This document shows positions 34,554 to 42,207 of a DNA stretch of 64,000 nt, piece by piece. This stretch comes from Jeotgalibacillus proteolyticus (GTDB taxonomy: Bacteria > Bacillota > Bacilli > Bacillales > Jeotgalibacillaceae): contig NZ_PREZ01000006.1 of the NCBI RefSeq assembly GCF_002926065.1, forward strand, positions 1 through 64,000, read 5' to 3'. Every line of letters starts with the position of its first letter. Positions within the stretch are counted from its first letter, which is position 1. The notes beneath the pieces are model-generated. The model ran no database searches, was not told where the DNA came from, and was given only the letters and a program-made list of their open reading frames with translations. Position numbers and translations under genes: made by a program.

Positions 34554-36049
34554 CATGCTCTTTTTTTGGCAGCGGCGGGATCTCTCCTGACCGCTTTATA
34601 AAAGGATGCCCCCATCAGCAGGATGACCACCGAGAACGGCAGAGCGGCGATTATTAAAACATTCTGCAGCCCGTCTGTTCCTCCAAAATAAACAATGATG
34701 GCAGCTACACCTGACTGTACAAGCCCCCATGTAATCTTCACTGAATTGGAAGGGTTGATGGAGCCTCCTGTTGTCTGCATGCCAAGTACAAAGGTGGCTG
34801 AATCTGCAGAGGTAATAAAAAAGATCGCGACAACAAAAATCGTGATAATCGACATTAAGGTTCCTAGCGGGTATTGCTCCAGCATTCCAAAGGTCGCTGT
34901 CTCTAGCGAAAAATCTGAAATTGCTGCAATTCCCTTCTGTTCAATATTAAGCGCAGATACACCAAAGACTGCAAAGAAAATAAAACAGACGATGGATGGA
35001 ACCAATAAAACGCCAAGGATAAATTCCTTAATGGTTCGTCCTTTGGATATACGGGCGATAAAAATCCCGACAAACGGAGACCATGAAATCCACCATGCCC
35101 AATAGAAAATCGTCCAGTTGTTTATCCATGTGCGATTTTCTGCATCTAATGGCTCCAAATGAAAGCTCATATCGAAGAAATTTGAGATATAGCCTCCAAG
35201 CGTGCTTGTAAACATATTTAAAATATATAAAGTAGGACCAACAATTAACAATAATAGCAATAAAACAAAAGCAAGAGCCATATTAATATTACTTAAGTAT
35301 TTAATTCCACGGCTGACTCCCGACCAGGCAGAGACGATGAAAAGTAATGTTGCTACTGCAAGAATTAACAGCTGAAAGCCAAAGGTTTCAGGAGTGCCAA
35401 AAAGAAAGGACAGCCCGCCGTTTATTTGGGCAGAACCAAACCCAAGCGTTGATGCTACACCGACAACGGTCGCAAAAACTGCAAGAGTATCTATTAATTT
35501 TCCTGCGATGCCGTTCATGCTTTTTTCACCGAATAAAGGAATAAGCGTAGCACTAATCAGTCCTTTAGAGCCTTTATGGAATTTAAAATAAGCAAGAACA
35601 AGCGCAACGACGGCATAAACGGCCCAGGCATGAATTCCCCAGTGGAAGAAGGAATATTGAAGGGCTTCCTGTACAGCACGATCTGACCCGATTTCTGCTC
35701 CCGGTGTACTGATGAATGTATGAGAGATCGGCTCAGCCGTCGTCCAAAAAACGAGCCCCATTCCCATTCCGGCGCTAAACAGCATCGCAAACCAGGATAC
35801 TAGAGAAAATTCAGGCTTCTCCCCCTGCTTGCCGAGCCTGATTTGACCAAAACGGGAAAGCGCTAAATACACACAAAATAGAAGCATCATTACGACGATA
35901 ACTAAATAATACCAGCCAAAAGTTTTCGATATGGCCGCTGTTAATGTGCCTGACAGCGCTTCTAATCCTTTAGGGGCAATGGCTCCCCAGGTAACAAGCG
36001 CCAAACAGACAGCAAGTGAAATCCAAAATACAAGCGTCACATTCTTCAA
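34553..36049 (-). CDS. BCCT-family glycine betaine/choline/carnitine transporter
   Basis: A 498-residue membrane protein with about twelve membrane segments. The BCCT substrate segment GMGMGLVFWTTAEPISH lies near residue 95, and the Trp-rich box YWAWWISWSPFVGIF, typical of betaine/choline/carnitine carriers, in the middle. Such carriers import compatible solutes with sodium or protons for osmoprotection (OpuD/BetP type). The C-terminal regulatory tail is short, so osmosensing by a long tail as in BetP is unlikely. It stands alone, followed by a terminator. No choline oxidation genes are nearby. Confidence 0.9.
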   Translation of the reverse strand: MKNVTLVFWISLAVCLALVTWGAIAPKGLEALSGTLTAAISKTFGWYYLVIVVMMLLFCVYLALSRFGQIRLGKQGEKPEFSLVSWFAMLFSAGMGMGLVFWTTAEPISHTFISTPGAEIGSDRAVQEALQYSFFHWGIHAWAVYAVVALVLAYFKFHKGSKGLISATLIPLFGEKSMNGIAGKLIDTLAVFATVVGVASTLGFGSAQINGGLSFLFGTPETFGFQLLILAVATLLFIVSAWSGVSRGIKYLSNINMALAFVLLLLLLIVGPTLYILNMFTSTLGGYISNFFDMSFHLEPLDAENRTWINNWTIFYWAWWISWSPFVGIFIARISKGRTIKEFILGVLLVPSIVCFIFFAVFGVSALNIEQKGIAAISDFSLETATFGMLEQYPLGTLMSIITIFVVAIFFITSADSATFVLGMQTTGGSINPSNSVKITWGLVQSGVAAIIVYFGGTDGLQNVLIIAALPFSVVILLMGASFYKAVRRDPAAAKKRA

Positions 36050-36230
36050 AATTACACCTCTTTACATCTCTTTTCGACAAAGTCTATTTGCTAGCATTAC
36101 TGTTTCCCTATCCTCTAAAAAATAAACCTGTTGCTTCTTATCTTTTAATTCTTATTAAAACGTCACAATAAGTTTTAATTTTTGAGTAGATAAGAGAAGC
36201 TAAATCATAACAATAATTTAGAAACGTGAG

Positions 36231-36351
36231 GTGAACGGAGCGGAAGGTGGCGACTCCTGCGGGAAGAAGCGGGAGCTTGAGATCCACTTGCTGAAAGCAA
36301 GTTAGCTCAAGCCCCGCCCCGCGGAAAGCGTCCGCCTGAAGCGGAGTGAAC
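36231..36351 (-). repeat. ~120-bp intergenic repeat, inverted copy with altered ends
   Basis: This is the reverse orientation of the repeats at 40224 and 40425: GCGGGAGCTTGAGATCCACTTGC then GCAAGTTAGCTCAAGCCCCGCCCCGCGGAAAGCG, read here in two parts. Its termini are GTGAACGGAGCGGAAG and CTGAAGCGGAGTGAAC, not TTGATT/AATCAA, so it is a subtype. Confidence 0.8.
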
Positions 36352-36356
36352 CGGAC

Positions 36357-36394
36357 AAAAGAGGCTGAGACATACAAATTGTCTCAACCTCTTT
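36357..36394. terminator. Terminator after thiE
   Basis: AAAGAGGCTGAGACA pairs with TGTCTCAACCTCTTT across an eight-base loop. The same GAG-CTGAGACA stem recurs at 50672 and 52298. Confidence 0.8.
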
Positions 36395-36413
36395 GTGAAC
36401 TATTTTGTATTAT

Positions 36414-37037
36414 TTAAAGATCTTTAATCGTTTCCTTAATAGCAGTGGAATTGGTCACAGCAGATATGACTGCCACTCCCTGTGCTCCTGCCTCTATGAC
36501 CTCTCTCGCATTGTCAGAATTAATACCGCCTATTCCAACAATCGGAAGATCAGGGTACCTCGCACGCAGCTTTTCGATCCATTCGACTCCCACCACAGGC
36601 TTGACATCATCCTTTGTCCAGGTAAAAAAAACAGGTCCTGCTCCAACATAATCTACTGCCGACAGATCGCTCTGCTCAAGCTCAGCATCAGAGGAAACAG
36701 ACAAGCCGATGATTTTATCCGGATATTGCCTTCTCAGCAGGTCTGCCGGTATATCATCCTGCCCAACATGAATTCCATCCGCATCCAGCTCTTCGATCAG
36801 CTCACTGTCATCATTAATAAAGAAGGGAATGGAATGCTCTCTGCAAATTTGGCGGAGCTTTAAGCCGAGCTTTATTTTTTGTTCACCCGTTAAAGCCCCA
36901 TCTCCCTTTTCGCGGAATTGAAATGCCGTAATTCCACCTTCAATCGCTTCAAGAAGAATATCTTCAGGGTCACGAGGGCAATTCTGGCTGCCCATAATCA
37001 AATATTTTCTTAGTAATTGATTCACATTCCAGCTCAT
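36414..37037 (-). CDS. thiE: Thiamine phosphate synthase
   Basis: A 207-residue TIM-barrel enzyme that joins HMP diphosphate and HET phosphate into thiamine phosphate. The phosphate-binding and active-site motifs FQFREKGDG, FFINDDSELIEELDADGIHVGQDD, YVGAGPVFFTWTKDD and PIVGIGGI are all present. It overlaps thiM by four bases, with AAGGAGGACAAGA before its ATG, and is the last gene of the thiamine operon. Confidence 0.95.
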   Translation of the reverse strand: MSWNVNQLLRKYLIMGSQNCPRDPEDILLEAIEGGITAFQFREKGDGALTGEQKIKLGLKLRQICREHSIPFFINDDSELIEELDADGIHVGQDDIPADLLRRQYPDKIIGLSVSSDAELEQSDLSAVDYVGAGPVFFTWTKDDVKPVVGVEWIEKLRARYPDLPIVGIGGINSDNAREVIEAGAQGVAVISAVTNSTAIKETIKDL

Positions 37038-37810
37038 TCTTGTCCTCCTTTCAAATCGTTTGGATTGAAGGATAACGCATCCAAAAATGAAGCGATAAAC
37101 GTTCCTGTTCCTTTAACCTCATCGAGCCCTTCTGTATACTCAGCCGCTCGCCCATAAAACTCAACAGCGGCAAAAGCGGATTCTACTGAAGAGTGGCTGG
37201 TAGTGAGACATGCAGTCACAATAGAGCCCAATAAACAGCCAGCTCCTGTAACATTGCTTAGCATGGCGCTTCCTTTTCTGTTAAGTCGGACTTCTGTTCC
37301 ATCACTGATCACATCGGTTTTTCCCGTTAAAACAGCAATGGTTTTAAACTCCTGCGCCACCTTTCGAGCAATTTCTTCACTATTCCCCTCACCTGTTGAG
37401 TCCACGCCTTTTATTTCCCAGGGAATATCAACTAGATGAGCAAGCTCTCCGGCATTACCTTTAATCACTGTTGGATTTATTTCCTCAAGAATTTGTCGAA
37501 TGGCTTCTTTTCTAAACGAAGTAGCCCCAACTCCCACAGGATCGACCACCACCGGAATTCCTTTTTTATTAGCAGCCTTTCCTGCTTGGATCATAGCAGG
37601 TATATCCTGGTTTAAAATGGTCCCAATATTTATTAACACCCCATCAGAGATAGAAGCCATTTCCTCAGCTTCTTCAACGGCTTTTGCCATAATAGGCGCG
37701 CCTCCAAAGGACAGCAGCCCATTAGCAGTAAAGTTCATCACTACCTGATTGGTCAGATGGTGAATCAGCGGTCTCTTTTCTCTTGCTTCATGAATAATTT
37801 CTGAACTCAC
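37034..37810 (-). CDS. thiM: Hydroxyethylthiazole kinase
   Basis: A 258-residue ribokinase-fold enzyme phosphorylating the thiazole moiety for salvage. Recognisable motifs are HHLTNQVVMNFTANGLLSFG, VVDPVGVGAT, KGNAGELAHL and the ATP/anion-hole segment VTGAGCLLGS, with the catalytic Cys-region typical of ThiM. It begins with GTG at 37810 behind GAGGAGGAGCTGACTG and overlaps thiD by 23 bases. With ThiD and TenA it forms a salvage set; no de novo thiazole genes are present here. Confidence 0.95.
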   Translation of the reverse strand: MSSEIIHEAREKRPLIHHLTNQVVMNFTANGLLSFGGAPIMAKAVEEAEEMASISDGVLINIGTILNQDIPAMIQAGKAANKKGIPVVVDPVGVGATSFRKEAIRQILEEINPTVIKGNAGELAHLVDIPWEIKGVDSTGEGNSEEIARKVAQEFKTIAVLTGKTDVISDGTEVRLNRKGSAMLSNVTGAGCLLGSIVTACLTTSHSSVESAFAAVEFYGRAAEYTEGLDEVKGTGTFIASFLDALSFNPNDLKGGQE

Positions 37811-38612
37811 CAGTCAGCTCCTCCTCTCTGATACCCCAGTGATTCGTCGGTCCGTTGCCTTTTCCAAGCTCAAAGGAATGGCGAATGGCTGACGTGACGA
37901 AGTGCTTTGATTTTTCAACCGCCTTATGCAGCTCTTCCCCCTGGCTTAGGTAGGCAGTAATAGCCGCTGAATAGGTGCAGCCGGTACCATGTGTATTCTT
38001 TGTATCAATTCTTTCTGTAGCAAATGAATACATTGCTTTGCCATCGTACAAATAGTCTATAGCCTGTCCCTGCATATGTCCTCCCTTGATCAATGCAGCA
38101 CCTGCTCCAAGGGTATGAACAATTTTTTTGGCGGCTTCTTTCATATCCTCGTGCGTACTGATTTTATCGCCCGTTAAATCCTCTGCTTCTGAAATATTCG
38201 GGGTCACAATGGCCGTTAATGGGACGAGTTCTTCCCGTAAATAGATGCGCGCATCCTCGTTGATTAACGGATCACCGCTTGTAGCAATCATAACGGGGTC
38301 CATTACAAAAGGCGCTTTTACATTCTGTATCCACTCTTTAATTACCTTCATCATTTCAACATCAGCCATCATTCCTGTTTTAAAGGCATGAATAGGTAAA
38401 TCACTTTCTACCGCTTCTAACTGCTCAGAAAGCATGTTAAGCGGCAAATGATGAACACTCTTTACCCCCGTGGTATTTTGAGCGACGACAGACGTTATAA
38501 CAGACATTCCATATGTTTTCAGCTCCTGAAACGTCTTCAGGTCTGCCTGAATTCCTGCTCCTCCACTTGGGTCTGTTCCTGCAATGGTCAGGGCACAATT
38601 AGGGCTTTTCAT
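37788..38612 (-). CDS. thiD: Bifunctional HMP kinase / HMP-phosphate kinase
   Basis: A 274-residue ribokinase-family enzyme making HMP diphosphate. It has ALTIAGTDPSGGAGIQADLKTFQ at the N-terminus, VMDPVMIATSG and the anion-hole motif NTHGTGCTYSAAI near the C-terminus. It overlaps both neighbours, tenA by 14 bases and thiM by 23, showing a tightly coupled operon. Confidence 0.95.
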   Translation of the reverse strand: MKSPNCALTIAGTDPSGGAGIQADLKTFQELKTYGMSVITSVVAQNTTGVKSVHHLPLNMLSEQLEAVESDLPIHAFKTGMMADVEMMKVIKEWIQNVKAPFVMDPVMIATSGDPLINEDARIYLREELVPLTAIVTPNISEAEDLTGDKISTHEDMKEAAKKIVHTLGAGAALIKGGHMQGQAIDYLYDGKAMYSFATERIDTKNTHGTGCTYSAAITAYLSQGEELHKAVEKSKHFVTSAIRHSFELGKGNGPTNHWGIREEELTGEFRNYS

Positions 38613-39297
38613 TTACTGACACTCCTTTTTTTGTTATCCACTCTTCACAAGTAAATGCCATTTCCCAAAAAGCCCATTCCAATTGACAGCTTTTGCGAAA
38701 GGCTTCCTTCATTTTTGTTTTCTCCTCCTGTGATGCTACTTCTGCAAGCTTATCCAGACGTTCACACATGACGACTACGGTATCCTCTACACGTCTCTCT
38801 GCGTAAAACGATATCCACTGATAAAATGGATGTTCAGGTGATGGGTCATACTGCTTGATTAGCTCCTCGCCGATTTCAAAATAGGTCCAGGGGCAAGGTA
38901 AAAGAGCGGCGAGAATTTCACCAAGCGTACCTGACTGTGCATGATAGAGCATATGCTTAATGTAGTGATCTGCTGTCGGCGGCAGTGAAAACCCCTGAAG
39001 CTCCTCATACGAAACGCCGATCTGCTCACAAAAATTGTTATGCGGATGTATTTCACTGTTTAACACAAAGTCAATCCGCTGATTAAAGTAAGCAATATCC
39101 TCCCTGGAAGCGCATTTGGAAATGGCAATGCCGTAGACCTTCATAAAAGCATTCAGATACTCATAATCTGCTTTTACATAATGCGTAAGAGCTTCTTTTG
39201 AAACGTCGCCTCTTCCAATTCCCTGCACAAATTGATGCTCAAAAATCAGTGAAAAAATGTCTTCGTTTTCTTTTCTCAGTTCTTCTGTAAATGTCAT
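38599..39297 (-). CDS. tenA: Aminopyrimidine aminohydrolase (thiaminase II)
   Basis: A 232-residue all-helical TenA protein that hydrolyses amino-HMP from degraded thiamine to HMP for salvage. Typical segments are FEHQFVQGIGRGDVSKEALTHYVKADY, ALLPCPWTYFEIGEEL and WEMAFTCEEW near the end. The RBS GAGGAGG lies just before the ATG, downstream of its own TPP riboswitch at 39376-39451, so it is regulated separately from thiW. Confidence 0.93.
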   Translation of the reverse strand: MTFTEELRKENEDIFSLIFEHQFVQGIGRGDVSKEALTHYVKADYEYLNAFMKVYGIAISKCASREDIAYFNQRIDFVLNSEIHPHNNFCEQIGVSYEELQGFSLPPTADHYIKHMLYHAQSGTLGEILAALLPCPWTYFEIGEELIKQYDPSPEHPFYQWISFYAERRVEDTVVVMCERLDKLAEVASQEEKTKMKEAFRKSCQLEWAFWEMAFTCEEWITKKGVSVNEKP

Positions 39298-39375
39298 TTT
39301 TCTGCCTCCTCAAATTTTTGGGGAAGCTGCTAGGAGAAGTAAGCAGAGTCAGAGCACCGCTCCGTCATCTTCGGC

Positions 39376-39451
39376 TGCTTCCCTTCGCTGGTATGATCCA
39401 GATCAGGTTCTTAGGGTATGTTCTCAGCTTAGATTAGCACCCCTAGCAGTT
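39376..39451 (-). promoter_or_regulatory. TPP riboswitch upstream of tenA
   Basis: On the minus strand the thi-box elements appear in order: ACTGCTAGGGGTGC, GCTGAGA, ACCTGATCTGGATCATACCAGCG and the closing GAAGGGAAGC. A downstream GCTTCCC near the tenA RBS can pair with GGGAAGC, suggesting a switch affecting readthrough or translation. It is internal to the thiW-tenA-thiD-thiM-thiE unit. Confidence 0.93.
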
Positions 39452-39454
39452 CCG

Positions 39455-39943
39455 TTAGTTTGTTCTTAAAAGCTTTTCCTCTTTTACTCTTGAAAGCACA
39501 AGCCATCCAAGCGCTGCGCCAGTAACACTGCTGATTAAAAATGGAGGGACAAAAAACCAGGCGGCAAAGGTAGTTCCCATTAAGATTTTTGCAAACGGGA
39601 CAGCAAACCATGCGCCGATAAAACCGGTACCGATTACTTCACCTACTGCTGCCCAGCCTCTTTTACCAAACCTTTGATAAAATAAGCCGGCTAAAAGCGC
39701 TCCGATCATGCCGCCTGGAAAAGCTAGCAGCGAGCCCAGGCCAAGGAGGTTTCTTACAAGGCCTATTAAAAAGGCAATGATAACAGCCGGTATAGGACCA
39801 AGTGTTATCGCAGCAATGACGTTTACCGCGTGCTGCACGGGATAGGCTCTGGCGACGCCTGCCGGAAACCAGATAAATTGTGCACCTACGACGCCGATTG
39901 CGACAAACATAGCCATAATGGTCATTAGCCTGGTTTTATTCAT
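39455..39943 (-). CDS. thiW: ThiW, thiazole-specific ECF transporter S component
   Basis: A membrane protein of about 162 residues with five or six hydrophobic segments and the ThiW pattern FVAIGVVGAQFIWFPAGVARAYPVQHAVNVI. It is the substrate-binding subunit for thiazole precursors and works with the shared ECF ATPase module encoded elsewhere. The ATG at 39943 has GGAGG six bases upstream; the earlier ATG at 39955 has none. It heads the thiamine operon and is preceded by a TPP riboswitch and terminator. Confidence 0.92.
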   Translation of the reverse strand: MNKTRLMTIMAMFVAIGVVGAQFIWFPAGVARAYPVQHAVNVIAAITLGPIPAVIIAFLIGLVRNLLGLGSLLAFPGGMIGALLAGLFYQRFGKRGWAAVGEVIGTGFIGAWFAVPFAKILMGTTFAAWFFVPPFLISSVTGAALGWLVLSRVKEEKLLRTN

Positions 39944-39967
39944 GATATCCTCCATTTCTACTCAACT

Positions 39968-39999
39968 AAAAAAGCCAGATCCATGTTGGGACCTGACTT
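39968..39999 (-). terminator. TPP riboswitch expression-platform terminator
   Basis: AAGTCAGGTCC pairs with GGATCTGGCTT (with G-U pairs), followed by TTTTTT, between the aptamer and thiW. It should form when TPP is bound. Confidence 0.85.
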
Positions 40000-40032
40000 G
40001 AAGTAGAAGGCTAATAGACGTAAATACGCCTG

Positions 40033-40123
40033 ACTACTTCCCTACGCTGGTATTAACCAGATCAGGTCCATAAGGGTCGGAACGGATACTTCCTCTCAGC
40101 CCATGCAGGCACCCCTAGTAGTT
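40033..40123 (-). promoter_or_regulatory. TPP riboswitch upstream of thiW
   Basis: Minus-strand ACTACTAGGGGTGCC, GGGCTGAGAGG, GACCC, GGACCTGATCTGG, ATACCAGCGTAGGGAAGTAGT form a full thi-box aptamer with a closed P1 stem (ACTACT/AGTAGT). Confidence 0.96.
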
Positions 40124-40223
40124 GATAGTGTTATGTAATTTGATCTGACATCCTTATACTAACAAAAGTTCTAGTAAACTTACAGTGATTCGCATTAGAT
40201 AGTTTAACTTTAAACTTAGCATA

Positions 40224-40344
40224 TTGATTTCCGCTTCAGGGGGGACGCTTTCCGCGGGGCGGGGTTTGAGCTAACTTGCTGCGCAAGTGGATCTCAAACT
40301 CCCGCTTCTTCCCGCTGGAGTCGCCCCCCTTCCGCTCCAATCAA
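40224..40344 (+). repeat. ~120-bp intergenic repeat, copy 1 of a tandem pair
   Basis: It begins TTGATTTCCGC and ends CCGCTCCAATCAA, giving TTGATT/AATCAA ends. Inside, TTTGAGCTAACTTGC and GCAAGTGGATCTCAAA form a long imperfect stem, and CCGCGGGGCGGGG lies to its left. Confidence 0.85.
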
Positions 40345-40424
40345 TTCCGGGTAATTTTTTTGCGTCTTCGGAGATTACTTGATAGAAGTAGGATGTTATG
40401 AGTATTTGTTTTAAACAGGGCGTG

Positions 40425-40544
40425 TTGATTTCCGCTTCAGGGGCATGCTTTCCGCGGGGCGGGGCTTGAGCTAACTTGCTAGCGCAAGTGGATCTCAAGC
40501 TCCCGCTTCATCCCGCAGGAGTCAGCCCCTTCCGCTCCAATCAA
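40425..40544 (+). repeat. ~120-bp intergenic repeat, copy 2 of a tandem pair
   Basis: It has the same ends and internal stem as the copy 80 bp to its left and is nearly identical to the copy at 57834-57953. No reading frame is conserved within it. Confidence 0.87.
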
Positions 40545-40682
40545 CTTGTTTGGAGAGTAAATTTAGTGTTTCGGACGCTTGGTGGTATGAATTAAACCAA
40601 AAGAAACCAGCAAAAAAGTCTATTCCTTTTTTTAAAAATTCTGATTATACTTACCTTATTATTGTAACGGTTACCAATTTAA

Positions 40683-41353
40683 ATGAAGGCGGGAAATGCT
40701 TTGAAAAAGTTCTTTATTATTCTCGATATCCTTTGTTATGGAGTGATCCCTTATCTAATTTGGAGCTACGGCCGTGAGTCACTCGGAGATTACTGGGCTA
40801 TTATTTTGTCCACTGTTCCCGGAATCATTTACACCGTCTATCGATTTGCCAGTGAACGACAGCTTAATATTATGGGGATTTTCATCTTGGGTAATCTGGG
40901 ACTTGGTACTATTGTGAATCTTTTATCTTCATCAGCCGAATCAATGCTTTGGAATCAGGTCTATTTAGGTCTGTTCTTTACATCTATTATCTTTTATCCA
41001 TCCTTATTAAAAAGCCACTGACTCTTTACTTTATGGCTGACATCGCCTTCCTTCGAGGATATCCGAGGGAGGATAGTATTCCTCTTTTTAAGGAGAAGGG
41101 GTTATTTATGGGGTTTCAGCTCCTTACAGGAATCTATATTTTAAGGGGACTTGTTCAAAGCGGACTTAAAGCCTATCTCCTCATTACCTATGGGGTTGCA
41201 GGGTATGGTCAAATGATCATTTATCTCACCATTGTTGGCTGGATCTTTGAAGCTATTGTAATTGGAGCCTATTTGTTTACTGGTACGCGTATTAAAAAGC
41301 ATTTAAAGGTTCACTACGGTATTGAGATGAAGCCGCCGACTCAAGCTATATAA
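40683..41353 (+). pseudogene. Frameshifted VC0807-like membrane protein gene
   Basis: Two overlapping frames give one plausible membrane protein of about 220 residues. The first (to 41021) holds KKFFIILDILCYGVIPYLIW and three more hydrophobic segments. The second (from about 40985) continues with YLLSILIKKPLTLYFMADIA and two further segments ending in a charged tail. This order resembles the VC0807 family of unknown function. A one-base change near 40970-41000 separates them. It may be a real mutation or a sequence error. The start is also uncertain: ATG 40683 has no RBS, while a TTG 18 bases on has AAGGCGGG upstream. Confidence 0.6.
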
Positions 41354-41394
41354 AATTACTGAAGATAAAATAATCTAAGCGTTTCTATTGATAA

Positions 41395-41422
41395 GTGCTG
41401 TCAGCATGATAGCTGACAGCAC
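41395..41422. terminator. Perfect hairpin between convergent genes
   Basis: GTGCTGTCAGC and GCTGACAGCAC form an 11-bp stem with a six-base loop. The T tract is weak (ACACTAATCTTTTC on the plus strand), so terminator function is likely but not certain. Confidence 0.6.
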
Positions 41423-41433
41423 ACTAATCTTTT

Positions 41434-42192
41434 CTACTTAAATAAATGTTGCAGCAAACGGTCCTTGTCCTCAAAAAACTGTTTCATGACAGAGAAGTGG
41501 TCTGTTTCTTCTAATGCAAGCTCGTTAAGTCCTTCTTCTGTCAGCTGGATGATCTTTGTGTCAGGGTGAGCCATAAGGATGGGTGAATGGGTCGCAATGA
41601 TAAGCTGCGAGCCCTGCTCTACGAGTTCATTTATGCGGCCTAGCATGGATATCTGACGCAACGGGGAGAGCGCTGCTTCCGGTTCATCTAAAATATAGAG
41701 CCCTTGTCCTCTGAAGCGGTGCAAAAAGGCTGCGAAAAACGATTCCCCATGAGATTGCTCATGAAGAGATTTCCCACCAAAGCTGTCAATAACCCTTCCT
41801 CCCCCTAAAGGGTCACGATCCATTTCTTCAATATTGGTCGCAAGATTGTAGTACGTTTCTGCCCGAAAGAAAAAACTGTCTTCCGGTCTGTACACGCCTC
41901 TTGCCACGCGAAGATAATCGTTTAAAGACGAATGAGAATCATAACTCGAAAAATTAAAATTCATCGAGCCGCCTTCTGCATTAAAGCCGAGTGCTACTGC
42001 AAGACCTTCAAGAAGCGTCGATTTCCCCATGCCGTTTTCTCCTATAATACAGGTCACGTTCGGGTGAAATGACAGTTTCTTTAGGTGCTTTACTGCCGGA
42101 AGATTAAGAGGAAACTCATTAAACGTATGAGTGTGTTCTTTTTTCAGCTCAAGGCTCTTAATATATTGATCTTCTTTTGTAAGCTTTGCCAT
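41434..42192 (-). CDS. AAA family ATPase (ABC/SMC-like, stand-alone)
   Basis: A 252-residue soluble ATPase. Walker A is GENGMGKST near residue 50. A signature-like HGESFFAAFLHRF is followed by Walker B GLYILDEPEAALSP and the switch His in LIIATHSP. This is the OLD/SMC-type ATPase pattern common in small Bacillus proteins of unknown role. It has no membrane partner next to it. The S9 peptidase gene lies 15 bases upstream on the same strand, so they may be co-transcribed. Confidence 0.82.
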   Translation of the reverse strand: MAKLTKEDQYIKSLELKKEHTHTFNEFPLNLPAVKHLKKLSFHPNVTCIIGENGMGKSTLLEGLAVALGFNAEGGSMNFNFSSYDSHSSLNDYLRVARGVYRPEDSFFFRAETYYNLATNIEEMDRDPLGGGRVIDSFGGKSLHEQSHGESFFAAFLHRFRGQGLYILDEPEAALSPLRQISMLGRINELVEQGSQLIIATHSPILMAHPDTKIIQLTEEGLNELALEETDHFSVMKQFFEDKDRLLQHLFK

Positions 42193-42207
42193 GTTCAGTC
42201 CCTCAAT

